Shown piece after piece: positions 23,875 to 33,111 of a stretch of DNA of 64,000 nt. Position 1 is the stretch's first letter. Each line of letters opens with the position of its first letter. Both the position numbers and the translations under genes were made by a program. The notes below the pieces were generated by a model. That model was not told the DNA's origin and did not search any database. It worked only from the letters and a program-made list of their open reading frames with translations. Origin of the DNA: Streptomyces caelestis. GTDB taxonomy: Bacteria > Actinomycetota > Actinomycetes > Streptomycetales > Streptomycetaceae. The stretch lies in contig NZ_JACHNE010000001.1 of assembly GCF_014205255.1 (NCBI RefSeq), positions 682,001 through 746,000 on the forward strand, written 5' to 3'.

Positions 23875-24774
23875 GTGAGCATTCGCAGCCTGGGTTACCT
23901 CGGCATCGGCACCCCTGACCCCGACGGCTGGGTCGCCTACGCCAACGACGTCATCGGCACCATGCCCGTCGGTCCACCGGGTTCCCCGCAGGAGCGGAAG
24001 CTGCGGCTGGACGAGCATCCGTACCGGTTCAGTGTCGAGAGCGCCGAGTCCGGAGGCGTCACCCGGATCGGCTGGGAGATCGGCGATCCGGGCGGCCTGG
24101 AGCAGATGGCGCTGCGCCTGCGCACCCACGCAGTGGAGGTCCACGAGGGGACGCCCGAGGAGTGCGCCGACCGGCAGGTCGACCACATGGTGTGGTTCGA
24201 CGGGCCCTGCGCGGTGCGCACCGAACTGTTCACCGGCCGGCACCTGTCGCCCGCGCCCTTCGTCTCGCCGCTCGGCGTGACGTTCGTGACCGGGGATCAG
24301 GGGATGGGACACGTGGTGCTGAAGTCGCCCCGCGCACTGGAGGCGGTCGACTTCTACCGGGACGTCATGGGTTTCCGGCTCAGCGACGTGACGCACCTGC
24401 CGCTGGGCGGGACGTTCTACTTCATGGGCTGCAATCCCCGCCACCACAGCATCGCCTTCGTCGAGTCACGCAAGCGCGAGGGCACGCACCACATCCTGTG
24501 CGAGGTCTCGGACATGGACGCCGTCGGCCGCGCCCATGACCGGGCCCGCGCCCACAAGGTCCCGCTGATGGCGACGCTCGGCCGGCACTCCAACGACCTG
24601 ATGTTCTCCTTCTACATGCGCTCCCCCGCCGGCTTCGGCATCGAAGTGGGCTCCGAGGGACGGCGGGTGGACGACGAGACCTGGGTGAGCCGCGTCTACC
24701 ACTCGGACATCTGGGGCCACCACCCGGTCAACGAAGGCGACGACGCGTACGCGGGAACGGAAGGGACGGCCTGA
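23875..24774 (+). CDS. Type I extradiol ring-cleavage dioxygenase (BphC/2,3-dihydroxybiphenyl dioxygenase-like)
   Basis: 299 residues from GTG 23875 (GGGAGG five to six bases upstream). Two VOC-fold domains; the C-terminal one carries the iron ligands H146 (MGHVVL), H206 (THHILCE) and E257 (FGIEVG), matching the BphC pattern in position and order. The likely acid-base His is in HHSIAFV. It cleaves an ortho-dihydroxylated aromatic ring next to a hydroxyl group. It overlaps the downstream dehydrogenase by one base (TGATG). The exact catechol substrate is unknown; it is a paralogue of the 61.6 kb enzyme. Confidence 0.9.
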   Translation: MSIRSLGYLGIGTPDPDGWVAYANDVIGTMPVGPPGSPQERKLRLDEHPYRFSVESAESGGVTRIGWEIGDPGGLEQMALRLRTHAVEVHEGTPEECADRQVDHMVWFDGPCAVRTELFTGRHLSPAPFVSPLGVTFVTGDQGMGHVVLKSPRALEAVDFYRDVMGFRLSDVTHLPLGGTFYFMGCNPRHHSIAFVESRKREGTHHILCEVSDMDAVGRAHDRARAHKVPLMATLGRHSNDLMFSFYMRSPAGFGIEVGSEGRRVDDETWVSRVYHSDIWGHHPVNEGDDAYAGTEGTA

Positions 24775-26348
24775 TGAGACTGCTGCCGAGCTATGTACAG
24801 GACCGGTGGTACACGCCGACCGGGGACGGCACGCCTGTGTACGACGCGGTCACCGGCGAGGAGATCGCCCGGGCCTCGTCCTCGGGTATCGACATGGCGG
24901 GGGCGCTTCACCACGCGCGTACCGTCGGCGGGCCGGGACTGCGCGCGCTCACCTTCCACCAGCGCGCCGCACTGCTCTCGGACCTCGCCGCCCACCTGCG
25001 CGGGCACCGCGAGGAGTTGTACGCGATTTCCGCCCGGACGGGCGCGACGCTGTACGACTCGAAGTTCGACATCGACGGCGGCATCAGGGTGCTGCTTCAC
25101 TACGCCGCGCTGGGGCTGCGTGAACTGCCCGGCGGGGACGAGCGGTTGGCCTACGCGGAAGGTCCGCTGGAGTCCCTGAGCCGGGACGGCAGCTTCCTCG
25201 GCGGGCACGTCTGCACTCCGCTGCGGGGCGCGGCAGTGCAGATCAACGCGTACAACTTCCCGGTATGGGCCCCTCTGGAGAAGCTGGCCCCGGCCCTGCT
25301 GGCCGGCGTGCCCAGCCTGATCAAGCCCGCCACCCCGACCTGCGTACTGACCAGCCGTCTGGTTGAGCTGATCGTGGAGTCCGGGCTGCTGCCGCCCGGC
25401 AGTCTCCAGTACGTCTGCGGCAGCGCCGGGGACCTGCTCGACCACCTCATCGAGCAGGACCTCGTGTCGTTCACCGGCTCGGCGGCCACAGCCGAACGGC
25501 TGCGCACCCACCCAGCGGTCGTCCGGCAGGCAGTGCGCTTCAACGCCGAAGCGGATTCCGTCAACTGCTCGGTGCTCGGCCCGGACGCCACGCCCGGTAC
25601 TGCGGAGTTCGACCTCTACATCGACCAGTTGGTCACCGAGATGACCGTGAAGGCGGGGCAGAAGTGCACCGCGATCCGCCGCGCCTTCGTGCCCGCCGAC
25701 CTGATGGACGCGGTCGGTGAGGCCGCCGCCGCCCGGCTGGCGAAGGTCGTCGTGGGGGCACCGTCCGACCCCGCGGTGCGCATGGGCGCCCTGGCCGGGC
25801 TCGCGCAGCGCGACGAGGTACGCCGCTGCGTGAAGACGCTCCTCGACTCCGCGCGCCTGGTCTTCGGGCACCCGGACCGGGTGGACGTCCGGGGCGCCGA
25901 CGCCGAACGGGGCGCGTTCCTCTCCCCGTTGCTGCTGCGCTGCGACGACCCGGGCGCCTCCGCACCGCACGAGGTGGAGGCGTTCGGCCCGGTCAGCACG
26001 CTCATCCCCTACACGTCACCGGAGCACGTGGCCTTCCTGGCCTCCCTCGGCCGAGGCAGCCTCGCGGGGTCCGTCGTCACCGGCGACGCGGCCTTCGCCC
26101 GTGAGGTGGTGCTGGGGGTCGCGCCCTGGCACGGCAGGCTGCTGGTCCTCGACACCGAGTCCGCCAAGGCGTCCACCGGCCACGGCTCCCCACTGCCCGC
26201 CCTGATCCACGGCGGTCCCGGACGGGCCGGCGGCGGCGAGGAGATGGGCGGCGTCCGCGGCGTTCTCCACCACATGCAGCGCACCGCCCTCCAGGGCAGC
26301 CCGCGCATGCTGGCCACGCTCACCGGCCACACGGCCGAGGAGCGGTGA
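24774..26348 (+). CDS. PaaZ/PaaN-type aldehyde dehydrogenase without hydratase domain
   Basis: 524 residues. ALDH superfamily: INAYNFPVWAPLEKLAPALL, LIKPATPT, the Glu base in RFNAEADSVNCSVLGPDA and the nucleophile Cys in VKAGQKCTAIRRAF. The N-terminus (LPSYVQDRWYTPTGDGTPVYD) and internal spacing follow the dehydrogenase half of PaaZ and the BoxD/PaaN group, which oxidise semialdehydes produced by ring opening. The C-terminal MaoC-like hydratase half of PaaZ is absent. Translational coupling to the extradiol dioxygenase suggests it oxidises the ring-opened aldehyde. Confidence 0.88.
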   Translation: MRLLPSYVQDRWYTPTGDGTPVYDAVTGEEIARASSSGIDMAGALHHARTVGGPGLRALTFHQRAALLSDLAAHLRGHREELYAISARTGATLYDSKFDIDGGIRVLLHYAALGLRELPGGDERLAYAEGPLESLSRDGSFLGGHVCTPLRGAAVQINAYNFPVWAPLEKLAPALLAGVPSLIKPATPTCVLTSRLVELIVESGLLPPGSLQYVCGSAGDLLDHLIEQDLVSFTGSAATAERLRTHPAVVRQAVRFNAEADSVNCSVLGPDATPGTAEFDLYIDQLVTEMTVKAGQKCTAIRRAFVPADLMDAVGEAAAARLAKVVVGAPSDPAVRMGALAGLAQRDEVRRCVKTLLDSARLVFGHPDRVDVRGADAERGAFLSPLLLRCDDPGASAPHEVEAFGPVSTLIPYTSPEHVAFLASLGRGSLAGSVVTGDAAFAREVVLGVAPWHGRLLVLDTESAKASTGHGSPLPALIHGGPGRAGGGEEMGGVRGVLHHMQRTALQGSPRMLATLTGHTAEER

Positions 26349-26479
26349 CGGGCGGGAACGCCCGCCTCTGAACCCCGTGGGAGGCCCCTACCCCTGCCTC
26401 CCACGGCGACAGGCGGCCGGGCCGGCGCCACGACGGGATGTCCGCCACCGCACGGCGGGCACCCTGGCCGGCCCGGCCG

Positions 26480-26670
26480 CCGGGCAGTCACCGCGGACGG
26501 CGATGGCGACTTCTCCTCCCAGTGCCGCGCCTGCCCAGCAGGCCCAGATCTTCGGCCCCACTGGCACTTGTACCTTCCCGTGCCGCACCGCGTTGCCGAC
26601 CAGCTCGCTCACAACGATCTCGGTGGAGCCACCCCGGCGCGCCCGGGCCTTGGACAGAGGGGCGACCCGC
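26480..26670 (-). pseudogene. Remnant of an ATP-binding (HATPase/SpoIIAB-like) regulatory protein
   Basis: The minus strand contains VSELVGNAVRHGKVQVPVG preceded by ARRGGSTEI. The ELVxNAVRHG block is the N-box of the many Streptomyces anti-sigma-factor-like ATPases. No upstream first half and no G-box are visible, and the frame degenerates to Arg/Ala/Pro-rich text, so only about 60 codons survive. The rest of the 26349-26724 gap shows nothing. Confidence 0.55.
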
Positions 26671-26724
26671 CAGAGCCCCGTGGAGTCCGGCGGGCCGCCC
26701 GCCGATCAGGCCGGCCGGTTTCTC

Positions 26725-27405
26725 TCAGGCTGCCTTCTCGGTGACCGTCAGGGCTCCCTTGCGGATCGTCGCCAGGCGCGGTGCCTTCTTCGCGATGGAG
26801 GAGTCGTGGGTGACCACGATGAAGGTCAGTCCGTGCTCCTTCCACATGGACTCCAGCACATCCATGATCTCGTCACGCATGGACTCGTCGAGGTTGCCGG
26901 TGGGTTCGTCCGCGAGCAGCACCTTGGGCCGCTTCACCAGGGCCCGCGCGATAGCCACACGCTGCTGCTGACCGCCGGACATCTCGGAGGGAAGGTGGCC
27001 GAGGCGTTCCCCGAGACCCACCGACTTCAGCGCCTCGGCTGCCCGTTCACGCCGCTCGGAAACCTTGACACCGAGTGGCACGAGCGCCGTCTCGACGTTC
27101 TCCTGAGCGCTCAGCGTGGGAATGAGGTTGAAGCTTTGGAAGACAAAGCCGATCGACTGTGACCGCACCTTCGTGAGCCTGGCCTCGGACAGCCTGGCCA
27201 GATCGATGCCGTCGAGTTCCACGCTTCCCGAGGTGGGCCGGTCGAGTCCGCCGAGCATCTGAAGGAGCGTGGACTTGCCGCCGCCGGTGGGGCCCTGGAT
27301 GACGAGCCGGTCACCGTCCGCGATCGTCAGGTCGACGCCGGCGAGCGCGTGGACCGTCTCCCTGCCCTTGCGGTACTGCTTGGTGACGCCTCTGAGCTGA
27401 TACAA
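26725..27405 (-). CDS. ABC transporter ATP-binding protein, MacB/LolD type
   Basis: 226 residues. Walker A GPTGGGKST, signature MSGGQQQRVAIARAL, Walker B VLLADEPTGNLD, and switch His in VVTHDSSI. Small stand-alone ATPases of this type pair with a MacB/FtsX-like permease, here the 27.6 kb gene. The start appears to be TTG at 27405 (TGGAG about eight bases upstream); no ATG or GTG fits the family start MYQLRGVTKQYRKG. The 230-bp gap to the permease has no gene. Exported substrate unknown. Confidence 0.9.
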   Translation of the reverse strand: MYQLRGVTKQYRKGRETVHALAGVDLTIADGDRLVIQGPTGGGKSTLLQMLGGLDRPTSGSVELDGIDLARLSEARLTKVRSQSIGFVFQSFNLIPTLSAQENVETALVPLGVKVSERRERAAEALKSVGLGERLGHLPSEMSGGQQQRVAIARALVKRPKVLLADEPTGNLDESMRDEIMDVLESMWKEHGLTFIVVTHDSSIAKKAPRLATIRKGALTVTEKAA

Positions 27406-27635
27406 GGTGCAACTCCAATGAGAATCGAGGGGTTTCGCGCACTGGCCTACGGATGCGCGGTTTGCCTGTGGGTGCGCGGCGCGGGCGAAGGTCCGGGCCG
27501 CGCACCGGACGTCTACGGTTCATGTGGACGCAGGATGGAGCCCCGCCCCGGGTGCGTACCGACGCGATGTGGACGCGGGGCGGAAGGATCATCGACGGCC
27601 GGGCCGGCCCGGGGAGGGCGGCCCGGCCGTCTGGC

Positions 27636-29057
27636 CTACTCCACGCGGCGCAGCGCGTCCGCCGGCCGCAGCCGGGAGGCGCGCCAGCCGCCGAAGGCAC
27701 CCGCGATCAGCCCACCCGCGACGGCGAGGCCGACGGCGGTACCGATGGTGGTCAGGCTGATGGGCGCGGTCAGCGCGACCTCGAAGGCCTGGGACGCGGA
27801 CTGCCGCACGGGGCCGCCCATGCCGCCAGGACCTGCCGTCCCGCCGGTGGCACCGATCTGGGCCTGGAGCGTCGGGCTGACCGCGGTGACGGTGTACGCT
27901 CCCGCGAGGCCCAGGGCGATTCCGAGTACGCCGCCCGCCAGCCCGTTCACGACCGCCTCGCCGACGACCTGCCGGGTGACACGGCCCGACTTCCAGCCCA
28001 GCGCCTTGAGAGTGCCGAACTCCCGTACGCGGCGGGAGACGGCCGACATGGTCAACAGGCCGGCGACGAGGAACGCGGCCACGAGCACCGCGATGGACAG
28101 CCACTTGCCGACATTCGAGGCGAGGCTGGAGGCCGTGGACAGGGAGCCGGATACTGTGTCCGCCAGATCGGCCGAAGTGGTCACGGTCGTACCGGAGATG
28201 TTCTGCTGGATGGTGCTCTTGACGGCGTCGATCCGCTGCGAGTCGGTCACCTGGACGTAGACCGTGGTGACCCTGTCCTTGGAGTCGGACAGGGCCTGGG
28301 CCTGCTCAACAGGGATGTAGAGGTTGGCGGTCGCGTCACCGCTGTCTGGTGTGGCGATGCCGATGATCTCGAACTTGGTACCGGAGATCGTGACGGCGTC
28401 ACCGAGGGCGAGGTCCTTCTCCTTGGCATACGACTCGTCGACGACCGCGACCTTGGCGTCGGTCTCGGAGCTCCTGAACGTACGACCCTTGCTGATCTTG
28501 GAAGAGGTCAGCGGGCCGATGGCGAGGTTGGTGACGTCGGTGCCGTAGACGGTATAGCTGTTGACCTCGAAATCGGCGCCGCCGCCCTGGACTCTGCCCT
28601 GCCCTCCGCCGGGGCCGCCCTGGCCCGGCTGGATCTCGCCCTGGGCGAACTGGCCGTTGACCTTGACGACGTTGAGGCTCAACCCGCCGACCGCCTCGGC
28701 GACCCCCTGCTGCTCGCCGACCTTGGTGACGGTGCTGGATGACAGGGTCTGGAAGCCCTGGACCATGACGCGGTCGGTGCTCTGCTCCTCGCCGGAGCCG
28801 CTGTCCTTGGCGTCGAACTGGAAGCGCGGCCGTCCCTCCGCATCACCCTCTTCCGGCGGCTCGGCCGCCTTGGTAACGGTCATGTCGGTCCCCAGGCCGT
28901 ACAACGACTGGAGGACCTTGCCCTGGGCCTGCTCCATACCGGCCGAAACGGAGCTGACGACGATGACAAGTGCGATGCCGAGCGCGAGCCCGGAGGCGAC
29001 GACGAGCGCTGCCTTTCTGCGGCGGCGCAGTTCGCGCCTCAGATAGGTGAAGAACAT
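27636..29057 (-). CDS. ABC transporter permease, MacB/FtsX family
   Basis: 473 residues from ATG 29057. TM1 (KAALVVASGLALGIALVIVV) is followed by a large extracytoplasmic domain (about residues 45-305) and then three TM segments, the second preceded by SAVSRRVREFGTLKALGW, the family coupling helix. C-terminal WRASRLRPADALRRVE is typical. A -10-like TATCGT lies six bases before the ATG, so translation may be leaderless; an alternative ATG at 29081 adds eight residues. It forms an exporter with the ATPase downstream. A Gly/Gln-rich loop (GQGGPGGGQGRVQGGG) is unusual. Confidence 0.88.
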   Translation of the reverse strand: MFFTYLRRELRRRRKAALVVASGLALGIALVIVVSSVSAGMEQAQGKVLQSLYGLGTDMTVTKAAEPPEEGDAEGRPRFQFDAKDSGSGEEQSTDRVMVQGFQTLSSSTVTKVGEQQGVAEAVGGLSLNVVKVNGQFAQGEIQPGQGGPGGGQGRVQGGGADFEVNSYTVYGTDVTNLAIGPLTSSKISKGRTFRSSETDAKVAVVDESYAKEKDLALGDAVTISGTKFEIIGIATPDSGDATANLYIPVEQAQALSDSKDRVTTVYVQVTDSQRIDAVKSTIQQNISGTTVTTSADLADTVSGSLSTASSLASNVGKWLSIAVLVAAFLVAGLLTMSAVSRRVREFGTLKALGWKSGRVTRQVVGEAVVNGLAGGVLGIALGLAGAYTVTAVSPTLQAQIGATGGTAGPGGMGGPVRQSASQAFEVALTAPISLTTIGTAVGLAVAGGLIAGAFGGWRASRLRPADALRRVE

Positions 29058-29090
29058 GCCATAACGATATGTATGCACCATGATGATGAG

Positions 29091-29103
29091 ATAAGTTACT
29101 TAT
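29091..29103. promoter_or_regulatory. AT-rich palindrome upstream of the ABC permease
   Basis: Perfect dyad ATAAGT-T-ACTTAT. It lies near the expected -35 region of the permease gene, in a short AT-rich patch. A likely operator for an unidentified regulator. Confidence 0.5.
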
Positions 29104-29179
29104 AAGAGAATCATGAGGTTTTGTAGGCGAATTGAACGAGGGGATGCGCCCGACATCGGAGAGCGCGGAACCACAGCCG

Positions 29180-29539
29180 TCAGTCGGCACTCCATACGGC
29201 AGCCAGGATCGGTAGAGCGGTCGTTGCGACGAGCGCCACCGCCAGGCAACCGGCGATCAGCCGTCTTTTGAGACGGCGACAGACCTCCTCGTACTCGGTC
29301 CGCAGCTCGCGGGCCCGCAAGTCGGTTCGCTGCCAGGAGAGTCGGCAGAGGCCCACATACATGTCGACGAACTCCCGCTCGATCTCGTGGCGTTGATCAT
29401 CCGTCAGCCAGTCCAGGTGCGCGGTGCACTGCTCGGCGGCCGCCCGCCCCTCCGCACGGGCGGCCTCGATGAGCAGATGGCCTTCGACCTCGTTGATCAG
29501 CGTTCGCGCCTCCACCGGCCGGCCCCGCATCGCCGTCAT
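29180..29539 (-). CDS. Small protein with C-terminal membrane anchor
   Basis: 119 residues: a hydrophilic, helix-prone region ([40 protein letters not shown]) and one C-terminal TM segment ([20 protein letters not shown]). Its ATG overlaps the ctaD stop (ATGA), so it is translationally coupled to ctaD. I do not recognise the family. Position suggests an accessory or assembly factor for the oxidase subunit, which is inference. The start could be the second Met three codons on. Confidence 0.65.
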   Translation of the reverse strand: MTAMRGRPVEARTLINEVEGHLLIEAARAEGRAAAEQCTAHLDWLTDDQRHEIEREFVDMYVGLCRLSWQRTDLRARELRTEYEEVCRRLKRRLIAGCLAVALVATTALPILAAVWSAD

Positions 29540-31230
29540 CGCGGGCTTCGCTCGACCACGGCCGACCCGGTGCGGGCCGTGTCCACTTCAGGGTGGTGCA
29601 GGTCGAACGCCGGGGATTCACTGCGGATCCGCGGCATCGTGATGAAGTTGTGCCGCGGCGGCGAGCAGGAGGTCGCCCACTCCAGGGAGCGGCCGTAGCC
29701 CCACGGGTCGTCGACGCCGACCGGCTTGCCGTACTTGGCCGTCTTCCAGACGTTGTAGAAGAACGGCAGGACCGACATGCCGAGCAGGAACGAGCTGATC
29801 GTCGAGATCGTGTTCAGCGCGGTGAAGCCGTCGGCCGCGAGGTAGTCCGCGTACCGGCGCGGCATGCCCTCGGCACCCAGCCAGTGCTGGACCAGGAACG
29901 TGCCGTGGAAGCCGATGAACAGCGTCCAGAAGGTGATCTTGCCGAGCCGCTCGTCCAGCATCTTGCCGGTCCACTTCGGCCACCAGAAGTGGAAGCCGGA
30001 GAACATCGCGAACACCACGGTGCCGAAGACGACGTAGTGGAAGTGGGCCACCACGAAGTACGAGTCCGAGAGGTGGAAGTCCATCGGCGGCGAGGCCAGG
30101 ATGACACCGGTCAGACCACCGAAGGTGAAGGTGATCAGGAAGCCGGTCGCCCACAGCATCGGCGTCTCGAAGGACAGCGAGCCCTTCCACATCGTGCCGA
30201 TCCAGTTGAAGAACTTCACACCCGTCGGGACCGCGATCAGGAAGGTCATGAAGGAGAAGAACGGCAGCAGCACACCGCCGGTGACGTACATGTGGTGCGC
30301 CCACACCGTCACGGACAGACCCGCGATCGAGATCGTCGCGCCGATCAGACCCATGTAACCGAACATCGGCTTACGGGAGAAGACCGGGATGACCTCGGAG
30401 ATGATGCCGAAGAACGGCAGCGCGATGATGTACACCTCTGGATGGCCGAAGAACCAGAAGAGGTGTTGCCACAGCAACGCCCCGCCGTTGGCGGAGTCGA
30501 AGATGTGGGCACCGAACTTGCGGTCCGCCTCCAGGGCGAACAGCGCGGCCGCCAGCACCGGGAAGGCCAGCAGGACCAGGACACCGGTCAGCAGCACGTT
30601 CCAGGTGAAGATCGGCATGCGGAACATCGTCATGCCCGGAGCGCGCATGCAGATGATCGTGGTGATGAAGTTGACCGAGCCGAGGATCGTGCCGAAGCCG
30701 GAGAAGGCCAGACCCATGATCCACATGTCGGCGCCGATGCCCGGGGAGCGGACCGCGTCCGAGAGCGGGCTGTAGGCGAACCAGCCGAAGTCGGCCGCGC
30801 CCTGCGGCGTGAGGAAGCCGCCCACCGCGATGAGCGAGCCGAACAGGTACAACCAGTAGGCGAACATGTTCAGCCGGGGGAAGGCCACGTCGGGCGCGCC
30901 GATCTGGAGCGGCATGATCCAGTTCGCGAAACCGGCGAACAGCGGCGTCGCGAACATCAGCAGCATGATCGTGCCGTGCATCGTGAACGCCTGGTTGAAC
31001 TGCTCGTTCGACATGATCTGATTGCCGGGGCGGGCCAGTTCGGCGCGCATCAGCAGCGCCATCACGCCGCCGATGAGGAAGAACGCGAACGACGTGACGA
31101 GATACAGCGTGCCGATCGTCTTGTGGTCGGTGGTCGTCAGCCACTTGACGGCCTTCGCACCCGCAGGCCGTTCTGCCGCGAGTGCGGGTGTGTGAGCGCT
31201 ATCCGCCGCATCCCGCGTGGCCATCCTCAT
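29536..31230 (-). CDS. ctaD: Cytochrome c oxidase subunit I (aa3 type), solitary copy
   Basis: 564 residues, 12 TM segments. All key ligands are present: haem a and a3/CuB histidines in [22 protein letters not shown] (with the His-Tyr crosslink), VWAHHMYV and [10 protein letters not shown]. The K-channel region [15 protein letters not shown] and D-channel [15 protein letters not shown] are intact. It should therefore be a working terminal-oxidase core. The usual partners ctaC, ctaE and ctaF are not nearby. The ATG at 31230 overlaps the stop of the Bcr/CflA pump gene (ATGA) and the stop overlaps the small membrane protein, so three genes form one tightly coupled operon. Confidence 0.95.
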   Translation of the reverse strand: MRMATRDAADSAHTPALAAERPAGAKAVKWLTTTDHKTIGTLYLVTSFAFFLIGGVMALLMRAELARPGNQIMSNEQFNQAFTMHGTIMLLMFATPLFAGFANWIMPLQIGAPDVAFPRLNMFAYWLYLFGSLIAVGGFLTPQGAADFGWFAYSPLSDAVRSPGIGADMWIMGLAFSGFGTILGSVNFITTIICMRAPGMTMFRMPIFTWNVLLTGVLVLLAFPVLAAALFALEADRKFGAHIFDSANGGALLWQHLFWFFGHPEVYIIALPFFGIISEVIPVFSRKPMFGYMGLIGATISIAGLSVTVWAHHMYVTGGVLLPFFSFMTFLIAVPTGVKFFNWIGTMWKGSLSFETPMLWATGFLITFTFGGLTGVILASPPMDFHLSDSYFVVAHFHYVVFGTVVFAMFSGFHFWWPKWTGKMLDERLGKITFWTLFIGFHGTFLVQHWLGAEGMPRRYADYLAADGFTALNTISTISSFLLGMSVLPFFYNVWKTAKYGKPVGVDDPWGYGRSLEWATSCSPPRHNFITMPRIRSESPAFDLHHPEVDTARTGSAVVERSPR

Positions 31231-32498
31231 GCGTGCGCACCCCTCTGCCTGCTCTGCTCCTGCGCCCGCCACGGGCGCACCAGGAACACCAGGCACAGAG
31301 CGGCGCAGATCAGCGAACCAAGCATGGTGGCCGCCATCGGCATGGCGCTTGAGGTGCCGAACGCGCCGACGAGCGGTGAGGCGAGGGCGCCGAACAGGAA
31401 CTGGATACCACCGAGCAGCGCGGACGCGGCTCCGGACGCCTCCCGCCCGAGCGACTGCCCCAGACTCATACTGGCCGGGAAGATGCCGCCGATACCGAAG
31501 GCGGCGAAGAAGAGGGTGACCCAGGTGCCGGCCAGGCTGCCGCCGACCGTGACCAGGAGGAGCACCTGGACCAGTACGGCGGCCACCGCGACCGCCACCG
31601 ACGCGCTCAGCAGCGTGCCCATCGTCAGTCGCCGCGAGAGCACGCCGAACACCGCACCGGCGAGCAACATGCCGCACGCGTTCACCGCGAAGACCAGGCT
31701 GTAGAGGCCGGCGGAGGTGTCGTACACCTCCTGGAAGACGAAGCTGGAGCCGGCGATGCAGGCGAAGAGCGCAGCCGCGGCGAACGCCAGCGTGAGTGTG
31801 CAGCCGAGGAAGGCGCGATGGCCCAGCAGTCGGCCCATGGCGTGGAAGCTGCCGGCCACCCCGCCCTGGTGGCGCCGCTCCGGCGGGAGGGACTCGGGGA
31901 CCCCGGGCAGGACCGCGAGGAAGAGCAGGACCCCGAAGAGCGCGAGTGCCACGAAGGTGGCCCGCCAGCCTCCGGCGGACAGCAGGCCGCCGCCGACCAC
32001 CGGCGCGATGACGGGCGCCACGCTCAGCACCATGGTCAACAGCGAGAAGTAGCGGGGCAGTTCGGGTCCGTGGAAGCGGTCGGTGAGGACCGCGCGGGCC
32101 AGCACCATGCCCGCGGCACCCGCGACACCCTCCAGAAAGCGGGCGGCTATCAGCATCTCGATGGTCGGGGCGAAGGCGCACACCAGCGACAGCACGGCGA
32201 ACAGCGCGGTGCCGGAGACCAGCAGCCGGCGGCGGCCGAGGCGGTCGCTGAGCGGGCCGATGAGCAGCTGGCCGATGACCAGACCGGCCAGGAAGGAGGT
32301 CATGGACAACTGCACGGCGGAGTCGCTCGCGTGCAGCGCGCGGCCCATCTCCGGGAAGCCGGGGACGTACATGTCGGTCGCGAGCGGCGCGATCGCGGTC
32401 AGTGCGCCCAGCAGCGCGATCAGCACACCGGCCCGTCGGGGCGGGGTGGTGACGGCCGACGTCTCGGATGCCGGTTCGGAAGTCGTGGTGGGTACCAT
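31227..32498 (-). CDS. Bcr/CflA-family MFS drug efflux transporter
   Basis: 423 residues, 12 TM segments. The family block [15 protein letters not shown] in TM1 and motif [17 protein letters not shown] in the TM2-TM3 loop identify the Bcr/CflA branch of proton-coupled multidrug pumps. The ATG at 32498 has no ribosome-binding site; TACTGT ends seven bases before it with TTGTTA 18 bp further up, so the mRNA is probably leaderless. It is divergent from a MarR gene and translationally linked to ctaD, an uncommon pairing. Confidence 0.88.
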   Translation of the reverse strand: MVPTTTSEPASETSAVTTPPRRAGVLIALLGALTAIAPLATDMYVPGFPEMGRALHASDSAVQLSMTSFLAGLVIGQLLIGPLSDRLGRRRLLVSGTALFAVLSLVCAFAPTIEMLIAARFLEGVAGAAGMVLARAVLTDRFHGPELPRYFSLLTMVLSVAPVIAPVVGGGLLSAGGWRATFVALALFGVLLFLAVLPGVPESLPPERRHQGGVAGSFHAMGRLLGHRAFLGCTLTLAFAAAALFACIAGSSFVFQEVYDTSAGLYSLVFAVNACGMLLAGAVFGVLSRRLTMGTLLSASVAVAVAAVLVQVLLLVTVGGSLAGTWVTLFFAAFGIGGIFPASMSLGQSLGREASGAASALLGGIQFLFGALASPLVGAFGTSSAMPMAATMLGSLICAALCLVFLVRPWRAQEQSRQRGAHA

Positions 32499-32505
32499 GG
32501 ACTAC

Positions 32506-32517
32506 ACAGTAAACTGT
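32506..32517. promoter_or_regulatory. Palindromic operator between the Bcr/CflA pump and MarR genes
   Basis: ACAGT-AA-ACTGT dyad covering the predicted -10 box of the leaderless pump transcript. A likely MarR-binding site, which would make the pump-ctaD operon repressible by the divergent regulator. Confidence 0.6.
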
Positions 32518-32547
32518 TTGTCTACCGGTTAACAATTGGCGGTAACA

Positions 32548-33054
32548 ATGACTTCTCCGTCGACCCCCGAGGACTTCCGCGCCATGTGGACGGCAGCACG
32601 CCCCGACCTCGATACCTCCCCCATGGACATCGTGGGCCCCATCAAGCGCATCGAGGCCATGCTGACCACCGCCCTGGAGCCGTTGTACGAGGGCGCCCCG
32701 CTGACCGCTCCGGAGCTCGACGCCCTCGTACAACTCCGGCATGCCCAGGGTCCGGTGATCGCCCGTCGGCTCGCCGAAACCCTGGGATGCTCCCGCGCGG
32801 CCGTCAGCAAGACACTGGCCAAGCTGGAGAAGCGCGGCTTCGTCGAGCGCCGTCCGAGCCCCGCCGACCGGCGCGCCGCACTGGTCACCGTCACACCGGC
32901 GGGATGCGACGCGATCGACACGATGTTCCCCCGGCAACTGGCGACGGAGGCCGAGTTGCTCGACAGCCTCGGCGCGGAGCGCGAGCGGGTGGTGGAGGCG
33001 CTGAACCTGCTGGAGAAGGTCCTTCAGCAGCGGGTGACGAGGCAACGGGCCTGA
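32548..33054 (+). CDS. MarR-family transcriptional regulator
   Basis: 168 residues from ATG 32548. Winged helix: [40 protein letters not shown] and the wing [19 protein letters not shown], followed by a dimerisation helix. A TTG four codons upstream is also possible. It is divergent from the pump-ctaD operon across a 49-bp gap containing a palindrome, so it most likely represses itself and the pump in the absence of ligand. It is followed by a convergent siderophore-binding protein gene with no clear terminator in the 57-bp gap. Confidence 0.88.
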   Translation: MTSPSTPEDFRAMWTAARPDLDTSPMDIVGPIKRIEAMLTTALEPLYEGAPLTAPELDALVQLRHAQGPVIARRLAETLGCSRAAVSKTLAKLEKRGFVERRPSPADRRAALVTVTPAGCDAIDTMFPRQLATEAELLDSLGAERERVVEALNLLEKVLQQRVTRQRA

Positions 33055-33111
33055 CCCCAGTGACCGGCGGCCCACCGCTCCGCGCGGTACGCCCGGCTTG
33101 TCGCCTCCGCG

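Noticed and set aside
29593..31704. 703-codon plus-strand open frame
   Set aside because: It is the antisense of ctaD and the pump gene, whose motifs are unmistakable. The frame is Arg/Glu/Gly-rich with no recognisable domain, as expected at this GC content.
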